NCBI RefSeq assembly: GCF_040546585.1
Contig: NZ_JBEPOC010000001.1
Location: forward strand, 1,674,001-1,738,000
Origin: Marmoricola sp. OAE513
Lineage (GTDB): Bacteria; Actinomycetota; Actinomycetes; Propionibacteriales; Nocardioidaceae
Direction of reading: 5' to 3'
DNA length: 64,000 nucleotides
Shown here: piece after piece, positions 15,914-24,969 of the stretch
How positions within the stretch are numbered: the first letter of the stretch is position 1
Layout of the letters: each line of letters opens with the position of its first letter
Program-made: the position numbers and the translations under genes
The notes under the pieces: generated by a model
Seen by the model: the letters and a program-made list of their open reading frames with translations, nothing else
Told to the model about the DNA's origin: nothing
The model's database searches: none

Positions 15914-16188
15914 CAGAGCAGGCCGTCGATCGTGCGGGCGAGCTCGAAGTCCTGCTCGGTCAGCCCGCCGGCGGAGTGGGTGATGAGCCGGAAGGTGAGC
16001 GTGCGCCACCGGATGTCGATGTCGGGGTGGTGATCGGCTTCCTCGGCGTGGCGTCCTACCGCCGCGACCAGGTCGAGGCCCTCGAGGAACGACGGAGCCT
16101 CGACGGTGCGCACGATCTCCTCGCCCTCACGGGTCCACTCCGGGACGGTCGTCAGGGCCTGGTCGACTTCAGCGGGAGAGAGCACCAT
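15913..16188 (-). CDS. 4a-hydroxytetrahydrobiopterin dehydratase (pterin-4a-carbinolamine dehydratase)
   Basis: 91 residues, the normal size of the family. The catalytic histidine pair and Asp lie in HAEEADHHPDIDIRWRTLTF, matching the HHPD motif, with the His later in RLITHSAGGLTEQDFELA. The enzyme dehydrates the carbinolamine made when pterin-dependent hydroxylases turn over; in many bacteria such proteins serve unknown pterin reactions. It sits ten bases after the HAD phosphatase gene and overlaps the TIMP-like gene start, suggesting a three-gene unit. GAGG lies about 12 bases before the ATG. Confidence 0.92.
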   Translation of the reverse strand: MVLSPAEVDQALTTVPEWTREGEEIVRTVEAPSFLEGLDLVAAVGRHAEEADHHPDIDIRWRTLTFRLITHSAGGLTEQDFELARTIDGLL

Positions 16189-16198
16189 CCGTCCATCC

Positions 16199-17026
16199 TC
16201 AACCCGGTGCCGGAGACGTGTCGAGGAGGCCCTCCATGACCTGGGCCACACCGTCCTCGTCGTTGCTCGCTGCGAGATGGGTAGCGACAGCGCGGACACT
16301 CGGGTGCGCGTTGGCCATCGCGTACGACGTGCCTGCCCAGGACAGCATCGGCAGGTCGTTCGGCATGTCGCCGAGAGCGACCACCTCGGCCGCGGTGATC
16401 CCGCGCTCCGCGCAGAACAGCTCCAGCGTCGAGGCCTTCGTGACGTCGTACGCACTGATCTCGAGCAGGGTCGTCGTCGAGGACCAGGTCACCTCGACGA
16501 GGTCGCCGACGGCCTCGACCGCGCGATCCCAGTACTCCTGCGGGTCGAGCGACTCGTGCCGGGCCAGCAGCTTGAAGGCCGGCCCGGTGAGGATCTCCGC
16601 CGCGGTGCCGCGGACGCTCCCCGGCGGGAGCGGGTAGCGCTCCATGAAGCCGTGCTCCAGGGCGATGCCGGCGAGGGTCTCGACCGCGAAGTGCGAGTCC
16701 GGTACGGCGGCGCGCAGCCGCTCGGCGACCTCGAGCGCGACCGCCGGCTCGATCGCCCGGGTGCGCTGGACGGCCGAGCGGGCGACGTCCCAGACCAGGG
16801 CGCCGTTGGAGACGATCGCGAACCCGTGACGACCCACGTAGGAGAAGACCTCCTCGGCCCAGCGCAGCGGGCGACCGGTCACGAACACCACGTCGACGCC
16901 GGCCTCCTCGACGGCGATCAACGCCTCCGCCGTCCGTGGGGAGACCGTGCCGTCGCTGCGCAGCAGGGTGCCGTCCAGATCAGTGGCAACGAGCCGGACC
17001 GGCCCGGGGCGAGGAGCGGAGGACAC
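16199..17026 (-). CDS. Cof-type HAD-IIB phosphatase
   Basis: 275 residues with the HAD motifs in order: LVATDLDGTL (nucleophile and acid Asp), VFVTGRP, a Lys in the AFKLLAR region and in VTKASTLELF, and VVALGDMPNDLPML (metal-binding GDxxND). The ~100-residue cap between GRP and the KAS motif is of the C2b type. Members dephosphorylate sugar phosphates or flavin precursors; the substrate cannot be assigned. It heads the unit with the pterin dehydratase and the TIMP-like gene. A second, distinct Cof-type gene lies at 18208. Confidence 0.9.
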   Translation of the reverse strand: MSSAPRPGPVRLVATDLDGTLLRSDGTVSPRTAEALIAVEEAGVDVVFVTGRPLRWAEEVFSYVGRHGFAIVSNGALVWDVARSAVQRTRAIEPAVALEVAERLRAAVPDSHFAVETLAGIALEHGFMERYPLPPGSVRGTAAEILTGPAFKLLARHESLDPQEYWDRAVEAVGDLVEVTWSSTTTLLEISAYDVTKASTLELFCAERGITAAEVVALGDMPNDLPMLSWAGTSYAMANAHPSVRAVATHLAASNDEDGVAQVMEGLLDTSPAPG

Positions 17027-17050
17027 CTCGCGAGCCTAACCGTCGACCCC

Positions 17051-17080
17051 TTGACGCTTACTAAACCATTCGGTTGAATA
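17051..17080 (+). promoter_or_regulatory. Promoter with overlapping inverted repeat before the MDMPI-like gene
   Basis: TTGACG (17051-17056) and TTGAAT (17074-17079) are 17 bases apart, a good actinobacterial vegetative promoter ending seven bases before the ATG. The spacer holds AAACC-ATTC-GGTT, an inverted repeat of the TetR-operator kind that would block RNA polymerase. The regulator is not identifiable. Confidence 0.55.
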
Positions 17081-17086
17081 CGTGCC

Positions 17087-17662
17087 ATGACCGATCCCTC
17101 AGCAGAGCACCGCGCCGTGGCCGGGCAGTTCACCGAGCTGGTCCGCTCCGCCGCCCCCACGACGTGGGACGACCCCGCTGCCGTCGACGGCTGGAACGCG
17201 CGCGACGTGGTCCGGCACCTGGTCGAGTGGTTCCCCGCCTTCCTCGAGTCGGGCGCCGGCATCACCCTGCCCCCGGTCCCCGCCGTGGACGAGGATCCGG
17301 TGCGCGCGTGGACCGCGCACGCGGACGCCGTCCAGGCCCTGCTCGACGACCCGGCGACGTCGGACAAGGTGCTGAGCAACCCGCACCTCGGCGACGTCCC
17401 GCTGGACCAGGCCGTCTCGCGGTTCTACACCGCCGACGTCTTCATGCACACCTGGGACCTCGCGCGGGCCACCGGCCAGGGCGTGGCGCTCGACGAGGAG
17501 CGCTGTGCCGAGATGCTCGCCGGCATGGAGCCGATGGACGAGATGCTGCGCGCCTCGGGTCAGTACGGGCCGAAGGTGCCGGTGCCCGACGACGCCTCCG
17601 CGATGGACCGGCTGATGGGGTTCATCGGGCGCGACCCGGGGTTCCGTTCCCCGGCTGGCTGA
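17087..17662 (+). CDS. TIGR03086-type mycothiol-dependent maleylpyruvate isomerase-like (DinB superfamily) protein
   Basis: 191 residues. The N-terminal DinB-like four-helix domain shows WNARDVVRHLVEWFP and, later, FYTADVFMHTWDLARATG. The histidines at these positions are the metal-binding set of the mycothiol-dependent isomerase superfamily. Members use mycothiol as cofactor, and this subgroup has no assigned substrate. It has its own promoter with a possible repressor site and stands as a single gene, convergent with the GNAT gene. Confidence 0.85.
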   Translation: MTDPSAEHRAVAGQFTELVRSAAPTTWDDPAAVDGWNARDVVRHLVEWFPAFLESGAGITLPPVPAVDEDPVRAWTAHADAVQALLDDPATSDKVLSNPHLGDVPLDQAVSRFYTADVFMHTWDLARATGQGVALDEERCAEMLAGMEPMDEMLRASGQYGPKVPVPDDASAMDRLMGFIGRDPGFRSPAG

Positions 17663-17676
17663 GGGGCGGCCGCGCT

Positions 17677-17712
17677 GGCGCAGGTTGCGCCGGCGCAGGT
17701 TGCGCCGGCGCC
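17677..17712. repeat. Two tandem copies of a 15-bp palindromic unit
   Basis: GGCGCAGGTTGCGCC occurs twice without a spacer (17677-17691, 17692-17706), followed by GGCGCC. Each unit is itself an inverted repeat (GGCGCA/TGCGCC). The position between two convergent genes suggests a bidirectional terminator; the tandem duplication is unusual. Confidence 0.7.
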
Positions 17713-17716
17713 GCGG

Positions 17717-18220
17717 TCAGCCTGCGGGCAGCGGTCGGACCATCACGAGGTTCCCCTCGTCGTCCGACCCGCGCAGCGAGGTGAACCCGCACTTCGCGAG
17801 CACCCGGACGCTCGCGCGGTTGGCCGGCTCGACGCTGGCACGCACCCGGATGCCGAGAGCGTCGGTCTGCTCGAGCAGTCCGCGCACCGCCTCGGTCGCA
17901 GCGCCGTGCCCGCGAGCATCGGTCACCAGGCCGTAGCCGATCTCGACCTCCGCGACACCGTCGTCGGCCAGAGCCGGCGGTCCGAAGAAGCCGATCGAGC
18001 CGACCACGAGCGAGTCGAAGGCCCGGACGACGTGCCGAGGGCCCCAGGGCGACCCCTCCGCCGGGACCAGGGAGCACGCGTCCAGGTCGTCCTTGCGCGG
18101 GTAGGCCGGGTGGAAGTTGGGCCCGCGCCCCCCGGCGAGCATCGCGCGCGCCTCGTCGGGCGTGATCAGCTCCAGGCGCAGGCGCACCGTGCGGAGGACC
18201 GGGTCGATCAGGGGAACCAA
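17717..18220 (-). CDS. GNAT family N-acetyltransferase
   Basis: 167 residues of the RimJ/RimL-like GNAT type: TVRLRLELITPDEARAML at the start, VVGSIGFFGPP and VEIGYGLVTDARGHGAATEA, where the acetyl-CoA pyrophosphate loop is RGHGAATEA, then RVRASVEPANRASVRVLAKC with CGF. It transfers an acetyl group to an amine, which may be a protein N-terminus or a small molecule; the substrate is unknown. Its start overlaps the end of the HAD gene by 13 bases, so it belongs to the serS-HAD-GNAT group read leftward. Confidence 0.88.
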   Translation of the reverse strand: MVPLIDPVLRTVRLRLELITPDEARAMLAGGRGPNFHPAYPRKDDLDACSLVPAEGSPWGPRHVVRAFDSLVVGSIGFFGPPALADDGVAEVEIGYGLVTDARGHGAATEAVRGLLEQTDALGIRVRASVEPANRASVRVLAKCGFTSLRGSDDEGNLVMVRPLPAG

Positions 18221-19041
18221 CGCCGCAGCTCCAGAGCGGCGCCGTCCTCCTGGACGGTCGCCGTCACGTGGTCAGCGGCGTCGTGCACGACCTGCGGACC
18301 CTGGCCCATCGCCACCCCGCGGCCGGCCCAACCCAGCATCTCGATGTCGTTGCGCCCGTCGCCGATGGCCAGCACGTCGGCCGCATCGACACCGAGGTCG
18401 CGGCACACCCACTCCAGGCCGCTGGCCTTGCTGACGCCTTCCGGCGCGAGGTCGAGCCAGGCGGTCCAGCCGATGAAGTAGTTGGTGCCGTGCAGGCCGA
18501 GCTGCTTGGCCAGGTTCACGAAGTCCTCGGACGTCGAGTCCGGGTCGCGGATGATCACGCGACTGACGTCGGTGGAGATCATCTCTTCGAGGTCGCAGAT
18601 GATCATCTCGCCGTCGAGCTCCCCCTCGGGGAACAGCCGGTTCACCCGGTAGCCGACGCCGTGCTCCTCGACGGCGACCGCCGCGGCGGGCACGTGCTCG
18701 AGCACCGTGCGGACGGCGTCGCTCGCGTCGAAGCGGATCTCGTGGACCACCTGCATCGGTGCGTGCCGGAAGACGACCGAGCCGTTGGACGCGACGACGT
18801 GCAGACGCTGGCCGGTCAGGTCGGCGACGAGCGCCGTCAGACCCAGGCGATCGGCGACGCCCGCCATGCTCAGCGGCGCCCGGCCCGAGGCGAGCACCAC
18901 GTGCGCGCCCGCACGGGCGGCAGCCAGGACGGCGTCGGTCACCGCCTCGGTGACGACCTCGGAGCTGAACCCGTTCTCGAAGTCCGGGATCAGCAGGGTG
19001 CCGTCGATGTCGAGGGCGACCAGCTTGGGCTTCCAGGTCAT
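18208..19041 (-). CDS. Cof-type HAD-IIB phosphatase (second copy)
   Basis: 277 residues from ATG 19041. HAD motifs: VALDIDGTLL, VVLASGRAPL, the conserved Lys in GVSKASGLEWV, and VLAIGDGRNDIEML. The cap region (about residues 85-190) contains VVASNGSVVFRH, as in Cof/YbiV-type sugar or flavin phosphatases. It lies nine bases after the serS stop and runs into the GNAT gene, so it is probably co-transcribed with serS. This serS-HAD pairing is common in actinobacteria, but its functional meaning is not known. It is distinct in sequence from the 16199 copy. Confidence 0.9.
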   Translation of the reverse strand: MTWKPKLVALDIDGTLLIPDFENGFSSEVVTEAVTDAVLAAARAGAHVVLASGRAPLSMAGVADRLGLTALVADLTGQRLHVVASNGSVVFRHAPMQVVHEIRFDASDAVRTVLEHVPAAAVAVEEHGVGYRVNRLFPEGELDGEMIICDLEEMISTDVSRVIIRDPDSTSEDFVNLAKQLGLHGTNYFIGWTAWLDLAPEGVSKASGLEWVCRDLGVDAADVLAIGDGRNDIEMLGWAGRGVAMGQGPQVVHDAADHVTATVQEDGAALELRRWFP

Positions 19042-19049
19042 GGTCTCGA

Positions 19050-20354
19050 CTACGCTCGACCGGCCGCGACGTCTCGACCAGCCGGGTTCACCGGCTCGAG
19101 GACCTCGCGTCCGAGCCACTTCTGCAGTGCCTTCGGGACCCGCACCGAACCGTCCGCCTGCTGGTGGGTCTCCAGGATCGCGACGATCGTCCGCGTCATC
19201 GCGCAGAGCGTGCCGTTGAGCGTCGAGATCGGAGCCGTGCCCTCCTCGAACCGGCCGCGGGTGTTGAGCCGCCGGGTCTGGAACTCGGTGCAGTTCGAGG
19301 TCGAGGTCAGCTCGCGGTACTTCCCCTGCGTCGGGATCCACGCTTCGCAGTCGAACTTGCGCTGCGCCGAGAGGCCGAGGTCGCCCGCAGCGACGTCGAT
19401 GACCCGGTAGGCCAGCTCGAGCTTGTCGAGGAAGTCCTTCTCCCACTGCAGGAGGCGCTGGTGCTCGGCGTACGAGTCCTCCGTCGTCGTGTAGACGAAC
19501 ATCTCGACCTTGTCGAACCAGTGCACCCGGATGATGCCCTTGGTGTCCTTGCCGTGCGACCCGGCCTCCTTGCGGAAGCACGGGCTGAACGCGGCGTACC
19601 GCAGCGGCAGTGCAGCGCCGTCGAGGATCTCGTCGGAGTGGTACGCCGCCATCGGCACCTCGGAGGTGCCGACCAGGTACATGTCCTGGCCCTCGATCCG
19701 GTAGACGTCGTCCGCCGCCTGCCCCAGGAAGCCGGTGCCGGCCATCGCCTCGGGCTTGACCAGCGACGGCGCGATCACCTGGGTGAAGCCTGCTTCGCGG
19801 GCCTGCTCCATCGCGAGGTTGATCAGGGCGAACTCGAGCTCGGCGCCCACGCCGGTGAGGAAGTAGAAGCGCGATCCGGAGACCTTGGCGCCGCGGTCGA
19901 GGTCGATCGCGCCGAGCATCTTGCCGAGCTCGATGTGGTCGCGGGGCTCGAAACCCTCGGCCACGAAATCACGTGGAGCGCCGATGGTCTCGAGGACCAC
20001 GAAGTCCTCCTCGCCGCCGGCCGGCGCCTCTTCGGCGGCCGGGTTCGGGATCGCCAGCATGGCGTCCTGCCAGGCCGTCTCGGCCTCTCCCTGCGCCGCC
20101 TCGGCGGCCTTGACCTCGGCCGAGAGCGCCTTGGTCTTCTCCAGCAGTGCTGCCTTCTCGTCGCCCTGGACCTGCGGGATCTGCTTGCTCAGCGCCTTCT
20201 GCTCGGCCCGCAGCGCCTCGAAGGTCGCGATCGCGGCGCGGCGCGCGTCGTCCGCCGACAGCGCCACGTCGACCACGTCGTCGGAGAGACCACGCTTCGC
20301 CTGGGCGGCACGAATCAGGTCGGGGTTCTCTCGGAGCACGCGGGGATCGATCAC
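19050..20354 (-). CDS. serS: Seryl-tRNA synthetase
   Basis: 434 residues. The N-terminal coiled-coil arm is [20 protein letters not shown] through the Ala/Glu-rich helix pair. The class II catalytic core has motif 2 [20 protein letters not shown], then [15 protein letters not shown], and motif 3 around [17 protein letters not shown]. It charges tRNA-Ser with serine; two of its substrates are encoded at 5017 and 7908. The GTG at 20354 (VIDPRVL) is preferred because the family begins MID-R-LR; an ATG at 20384 would add ten residues without homology. Neither has a ribosome site, so transcription may be leaderless. Confidence 0.96.
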   Translation of the reverse strand: MIDPRVLRENPDLIRAAQAKRGLSDDVVDVALSADDARRAAIATFEALRAEQKALSKQIPQVQGDEKAALLEKTKALSAEVKAAEAAQGEAETAWQDAMLAIPNPAAEEAPAGGEEDFVVLETIGAPRDFVAEGFEPRDHIELGKMLGAIDLDRGAKVSGSRFYFLTGVGAELEFALINLAMEQAREAGFTQVIAPSLVKPEAMAGTGFLGQAADDVYRIEGQDMYLVGTSEVPMAAYHSDEILDGAALPLRYAAFSPCFRKEAGSHGKDTKGIIRVHWFDKVEMFVYTTTEDSYAEHQRLLQWEKDFLDKLELAYRVIDVAAGDLGLSAQRKFDCEAWIPTQGKYRELTSTSNCTEFQTRRLNTRGRFEEGTAPISTLNGTLCAMTRTIVAILETHQQADGSVRVPKALQKWLGREVLEPVNPAGRDVAAGRA

Positions 20355-20400
20355 ACGAGTGAGGATATCGGTCGCTCCGGTCATCGAGCACAATGACTGG

Positions 20401-22686
20401 ATGACGCGACGCCCACCTCGGGACGACCCGGACGACAGCGACCTCGAGGTCGGGGCGCGCAAGCACGGGGCAGCCGGGTTGACCGCCGTCACCAAGGCGC
20501 TGCAGATGTCGAACGACCAGATGGGCGTGCGTCGTACGGCCCTGACCCTGGCTCGGATCAACCAGAAGCACGGCTTCGACTGCCCCGGCTGCGCCTGGCC
20601 GGACCCCGAGCACCGCAGCCCGGCCGAGTTCTGCGAGAACGGCGCGAAAGCGGTTGCCGAGGAGGCGACCCTGCGACGGGTGACGCCGGCCTTCTTCGCC
20701 GAGCACCCGATCAGCGACCTCGCCGAGCGGTCGGACTACTGGCTCGGCCAGCAGGGACGGATCGTCGAGCCCGTCCACCGCGCACCCGGCGCCGACCACT
20801 ACCGGCCCATCTCCTGGGACGACGCGTTCGCCCTGATCGCCGAGCGCCTCCGCGCACTGCCCAGCCCCGACGCCGCGTCGTTCTACACCTCGGGCCGCAC
20901 CTCCAACGAGGCGGCGTTCCTCTACCAGCTGATGGTCCGCCGCTTCGGGACGAACAACCTGCCGGACTGCTCGAACATGTGCCACGAGTCCAGCGGCGCT
21001 GCCCTCGCGCACTCCATCGGGATCGGCAAGGGCTCGGTCTCGCTGGAGGACGTCCACGCCGCCGACCTGATCCTCGTGGTCGGTCAGAACCCGGGCACCA
21101 ACCACCCGCGGATGCTCAGTGCGCTGGAGAAGGCGAAGAAGAACGGTGCCCACATCATCACGATCAACCCGCTCGACGAGGCGGGCCTGAGGCGCTTCCG
21201 GAACCCCCAGTCGCCGGTCGGTCTGGTCAAGGGCACCGAGCTGGCCGACGAGCTGCTGCAGATCCGGCTCTCCGGCGACCAGGCCCTGTTCGCCGCCCTC
21301 GCCAGGCTCACCGTCGACGCCGGTGCGGTCGACACCGACTTCGTGACGACGTACTGCTCGGAGTACGAGGAGTACCTCACCCACCTCGAGGACCTCGACT
21401 GGGACACCGTGCTCGCCGCCACCGGTCTCGAGCGCGCCCAGATCGAGTCGCTCGCCGAGCGCTACCGCAGCTCGGACCAGGTGGTCGTCTGCTGGGCGAT
21501 GGGGTTGACCCAGCACCGCGACGCTGTCGCGACCATCCAGGAGATCACCAACCTGATGCTGCTGCGCGGCAACATCGGCAAGCCCGGGGCCGGCCTGTGC
21601 CCGGTCCGCGGCCACTCCAACGTGCAGGGCGACCGGACGATGGGCATCTGGGAGAAGGCACCGGAGGACTTCCTCGCCGCCCTCGGTGCGGAGTTCGGTT
21701 TCGAGCCGCAGCGCGAGCACGGCCTGGACGCGGTCGACACCATCCGCGCGATGCGGTCCGGCGACGTCCGGGCGTTCTTCGGACTCGGCGGCAACTTCGT
21801 CGCGGCGACCCCGGACTCCGAGGCCACCGCGGCCGCCATGTCAGGACTGGACCTGACCGTCCAGGTCAGCACCAAGCTCAACCGGTCGCACGCGATCTGC
21901 GGGACCGAGGCACTGATCCTGCCGTGCCTCGGACGGACCGAGCGCGACGAGCAGGCCTCCGGCCCCCAGGTCGTCAGCGTCGAGGACTCGATGGGGATGG
22001 TGCACGTCTCCCGTGGCCGCCTCGACCCGGCGGGCGAGGACCTGCGCTCGGAGGTCGCCATCGTGAGCGGCCTGGCGGCCCACCTGTTCCCCGACGAGGC
22101 CGAGGACTGGGCAGCGCTCTGCGCCGACTACGACCGGATCCGGGACCGGATCGCGCGGGTGGTCCCCGACTTCGAGGACTTCAACGAGCGGGTGCACCAG
22201 CCGGGCGGCTTCGCGCTGCCGCACCCGCCCCGGGACCGGCGCGAGTTCCCGACCGAGACGGGCCGGGCCCGGTTCACCGTGAACGAGCTCGACCCGCTGG
22301 TGGTCCCCGAGGGTCACCTGCTGCTGCAGACCGTGCGCAGCCACGACCAGTTCAACACCACCATCTACGGGCTCGACGACCGCTACCGCGGCATCAGGGC
22401 CGGGCGCCGGGTGGTGTTCGTGAACCCCGACGACCTGGCCGCCCTGGGCATCACCGACGGTGACCTCGTCGACCTGGTGAGCGTGTGGAGCGACGGCGAG
22501 CGGCGGGCCGAGGAGTTCCGCGTCGTCGCGTACGCGACCGCCCGCGGGTGCGCCGCGGCGTACTTCCCGGAGACGAACGTGCTCGTGCCGCTCGACGCGG
22601 TCGCTAAGGTCTCCAACACCCCGGCGTCGAAGAGCATCGTAGTCAGGATCGAGCAGCGCGCCGGCCGGACGGGGGCAGCACAGTGA
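20401..22686 (+). CDS. FdhF/YdeP family molybdopterin-dependent oxidoreductase
   Basis: 761 residues. The family signature (TIGR01701-like) is clear: [54 protein letters not shown] with the Mo-ligand-type Cys, [14 protein letters not shown] and [20 protein letters not shown]. The C-terminal cofactor-binding beta-barrel domain includes [14 protein letters not shown]. The normal N-terminal [4Fe-4S] motif is reduced to DCPGC. The substrate of these formate-dehydrogenase-like proteins is unproven; E. coli YdeP is linked to acid resistance. ATG 20401 is used because upstream frame-open sequence overlaps serS on the other strand. It overlaps the PAP2 gene by four bases. It would need the cofactor made by a MobA such as the one at 12235. 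Confidence 0.9.
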   Translation: MTRRPPRDDPDDSDLEVGARKHGAAGLTAVTKALQMSNDQMGVRRTALTLARINQKHGFDCPGCAWPDPEHRSPAEFCENGAKAVAEEATLRRVTPAFFAEHPISDLAERSDYWLGQQGRIVEPVHRAPGADHYRPISWDDAFALIAERLRALPSPDAASFYTSGRTSNEAAFLYQLMVRRFGTNNLPDCSNMCHESSGAALAHSIGIGKGSVSLEDVHAADLILVVGQNPGTNHPRMLSALEKAKKNGAHIITINPLDEAGLRRFRNPQSPVGLVKGTELADELLQIRLSGDQALFAALARLTVDAGAVDTDFVTTYCSEYEEYLTHLEDLDWDTVLAATGLERAQIESLAERYRSSDQVVVCWAMGLTQHRDAVATIQEITNLMLLRGNIGKPGAGLCPVRGHSNVQGDRTMGIWEKAPEDFLAALGAEFGFEPQREHGLDAVDTIRAMRSGDVRAFFGLGGNFVAATPDSEATAAAMSGLDLTVQVSTKLNRSHAICGTEALILPCLGRTERDEQASGPQVVSVEDSMGMVHVSRGRLDPAGEDLRSEVAIVSGLAAHLFPDEAEDWAALCADYDRIRDRIARVVPDFEDFNERVHQPGGFALPHPPRDRREFPTETGRARFTVNELDPLVVPEGHLLLQTVRSHDQFNTTIYGLDDRYRGIRAGRRVVFVNPDDLAALGITDGDLVDLVSVWSDGERRAEEFRVVAYATARGCAAAYFPETNVLVPLDAVAKVSNTPASKSIVVRIEQRAGRTGAAQ

Positions 22687-23363
22687 TCGTGACCGAGGCG
22701 AGCAGACGACGCCTGGCCTGGTGGATCGTGGGGTGCACGACGGTCCTGGTCGCGCTCACGGTCCTGGCCGTCCTCGGTTCCGACGCGATGGACAAGATCG
22801 ACCACGCCATCGGCCGGGAGCCCCAGGACCTCACCGAGGACAACCGCAGCACCCTGACCGTCTGGAAGTGGATCGGAGAGGCGACCGCACCCCCGTGGAT
22901 CGTCCTGTACGGCGCCGCCGGCGCCGGGTGGTTGATGTCGCGCCACCTCTACCGACCCGCCGCGTGGGCCATGGTGACCCTGGTAGTGACCGATCCCCTC
23001 ACCCGGGGGCTCAAGGACGTGGTCGAGCGGCAGCGCCCGCACTGGCGCGAGCCCGTCGAGATCCTGCACAGCTACTCGTTCCCCTCCAGCCACGCCACCA
23101 GCGCGGCGGCGGCGGCCGGTGTCGCCATCGTGATGGCGGTGACGTTGGTCCGCGAGGTGCGGCGACGGAGGCTGATCATCGCGGCAGCCCTGGCGCTGGC
23201 GCTGCTGGTCGGCGCCGACCGGATCTTCCTGGGCGTGCACAACTTCTCCGACATCATCGCCGGTTACCTCTTCGGAGCGGTGGTCGTGATGAGCGGTCTG
23301 CTCGCGCTCGGGGACCCTGACGGAGCCGGTGACGCCGATCCTGCGACAGGGCCCGCCCGGTAG
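22683..23363 (+). CDS. PAP2 superfamily phosphatase
   Basis: 226 residues with five to six membrane helices and all three PAP2 motifs: KDVVERQRP (C1), YSFPSSHATS (C2, with the catalytic His), and RIFLGVHNFSD (C3, with the nucleophile His and Asp). It probably hydrolyses a lipid phosphate such as phosphatidic acid or undecaprenyl pyrophosphate at the membrane surface. The GTG start overlaps the stop of the molybdoenzyme gene (GTGA). The next gene contains a second, related PAP2 domain, so the two look like a tandem duplication. Confidence 0.9.
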   Translation: MIVTEASRRRLAWWIVGCTTVLVALTVLAVLGSDAMDKIDHAIGREPQDLTEDNRSTLTVWKWIGEATAPPWIVLYGAAGAGWLMSRHLYRPAAWAMVTLVVTDPLTRGLKDVVERQRPHWREPVEILHSYSFPSSHATSAAAAAGVAIVMAVTLVREVRRRRLIIAAALALALLVGADRIFLGVHNFSDIIAGYLFGAVVVMSGLLALGDPDGAGDADPATGPAR

Positions 23364-23372
23364 CATCCGGAC

Positions 23373-24959
23373 GTGATCGATTCCCCTCAGCAGCGGCAGA
23401 AGGCGCAGCTCCTGGCGCTGGTCAGCTCGGCCGCTTACGTGCTGCTGATGTCGCTCGTCGGCCAGGACGCCCAGGGGATCCTCGACCTCGACCGCACCCT
23501 GGGCCAGGACCCCTACGAGTTCACCCGGGACCACGAGTGGGCCCGTCACCTCTTCCTCGGGATCGGGCACGCGACCGCGTTCTGGCCGATGTTCGGGCTC
23601 ACGGTCGTCGTCGCCGTCGCGCTGTTCGCGAAGAACCACCGGCGGGCCGCGATCTGGGTCGTGATCGTGATGACGTCGACCTCGCTGATCACCACGCTCT
23701 GCAAGGTCGTGATCGACCGGGACCGACCGTTCCTCGACGACCCGATCGACGTGCTGACCAGCTCCTCCTTCCCCTCGGGCCACTCCAGCTCGATCGCTGC
23801 CGCGGCCGGCATCGCCATCGTGCTCGCCCGGATGCTCGTGCGTCGCCGGGGCCTGCGCCGCCTGACCTACGTGCTCGCGCTCTCCGTCGAGCTGCTCATC
23901 GGGATCGACCGGATCTTCCTGGGCGTGCACAACTTCTCCGACGTCGTCGGGGGTTACCTGCTCGGGGCCGCCACCGTGCTGCTGGCCCTGCTGCTCTTCG
24001 ACCCGCAGCCGCGGTCCACCGCCCTCAAGGCCGACCCGCTGCCGGAGACCGTCCCGCCGAGTCGTCGCAAGGTCGCCGCGATCCTCAACCCGATCAAGGT
24101 CGACGACCCGGCCGGCTTCCGGGCGATGGTCGAGCGGATGGCGACCGAGTCCGGCTGGGCCGAGGTCGCGTGGTGGCACACCACCGCGGAGGACACCGGC
24201 TACTCGATGGCCCACGAGGCGGCCGTGTCCGGCGCCGACCTGGTCATCGCGATCGGCGGCGACGGCACCATCCGCGCGGTCTGCGAGGAGCTTGCAGGCA
24301 CGGGCATCCCGGTCGGAATCATTCCGGCCGGCACCGGGAACCTGCTCGCCCGCAACCTCTCGATCCCGCTGTACCTGCGGGCCGCGGTCGACGTCGGCCT
24401 CAACGGCCAGGACCGCGCCATCGACATGGTGCGGGTCTCCGGCGACGAGATGGAGGACGCGACCTTCCTGGTGATGGCCGGGATGGGCTTCGACGCCGCG
24501 ATCATGGAGGGCGTCAACGAGGACTTCAAGAAGAAGGTCGGCTGGTTGGCCTACGCCTGGTCCGGTCTGAAGGCGCTGATGTTCCCGGCCATCAAGGTGG
24601 AGATCTCCATCGACGGCGGCGAGTTCACCAAGCACCGCGCCCGCACGATCGTGATCGGCAACGTCGGCAGCCTGCAGGCGGGCATGCCGCTCATCCCCGA
24701 TGCCGAGATCGACGACGGCCAGCTCGACGTGGTGCTGCTCTACCCCCGGCGGTTCCTGTCCTGGCTGCCGCTCGCCGCGAGGATCCTGACGAAGAACAAG
24801 CGCACCGACGCCAGCCTCACCCGGATGACCGGCCACACGGTCGTCGTACGGGCCTCCGCCGCGGCGCCGCGACAGCTCGACGGCGACCTGATCGAGCCCG
24901 GTCGCGAGCTGCGCGCGGAGTGCGACCACGGCCGTCTGCTCGTCCGCGTCCCCCGTTAG
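23373..24959 (+). CDS. Fusion of a PAP2 phosphatase and a diacylglycerol kinase-type lipid kinase
   Basis: 528 residues from GTG 23373. Residues ~1-210 are a membrane PAP2 domain: KVVIDRDRP, SSFPSGHSSS, RIFLGVHNFSD. Residues ~230-528 are a DagK/YegS-type kinase: KVAAILNPIK at the start, the nucleotide motif VIAIGGDGTIRAV, GIIPAGTGNLLARNL, and the C-terminal AEIDDGQLDVVLL. One half removes a lipid phosphate and the other adds one. That could make a coupled turnover of diacylglycerol/phosphatidate or of a prenol carrier (inference). It starts nine bases after the first PAP2 gene; TAGCAT six bases before the GTG could also give a separate leaderless transcript. Confidence 0.93.
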   Translation: MIDSPQQRQKAQLLALVSSAAYVLLMSLVGQDAQGILDLDRTLGQDPYEFTRDHEWARHLFLGIGHATAFWPMFGLTVVVAVALFAKNHRRAAIWVVIVMTSTSLITTLCKVVIDRDRPFLDDPIDVLTSSSFPSGHSSSIAAAAGIAIVLARMLVRRRGLRRLTYVLALSVELLIGIDRIFLGVHNFSDVVGGYLLGAATVLLALLLFDPQPRSTALKADPLPETVPPSRRKVAAILNPIKVDDPAGFRAMVERMATESGWAEVAWWHTTAEDTGYSMAHEAAVSGADLVIAIGGDGTIRAVCEELAGTGIPVGIIPAGTGNLLARNLSIPLYLRAAVDVGLNGQDRAIDMVRVSGDEMEDATFLVMAGMGFDAAIMEGVNEDFKKKVGWLAYAWSGLKALMFPAIKVEISIDGGEFTKHRARTIVIGNVGSLQAGMPLIPDAEIDDGQLDVVLLYPRRFLSWLPLAARILTKNKRTDASLTRMTGHTVVVRASAAAPRQLDGDLIEPGRELRAECDHGRLLVRVPR

Positions 24960-24969
24960 TCTCACGCCC

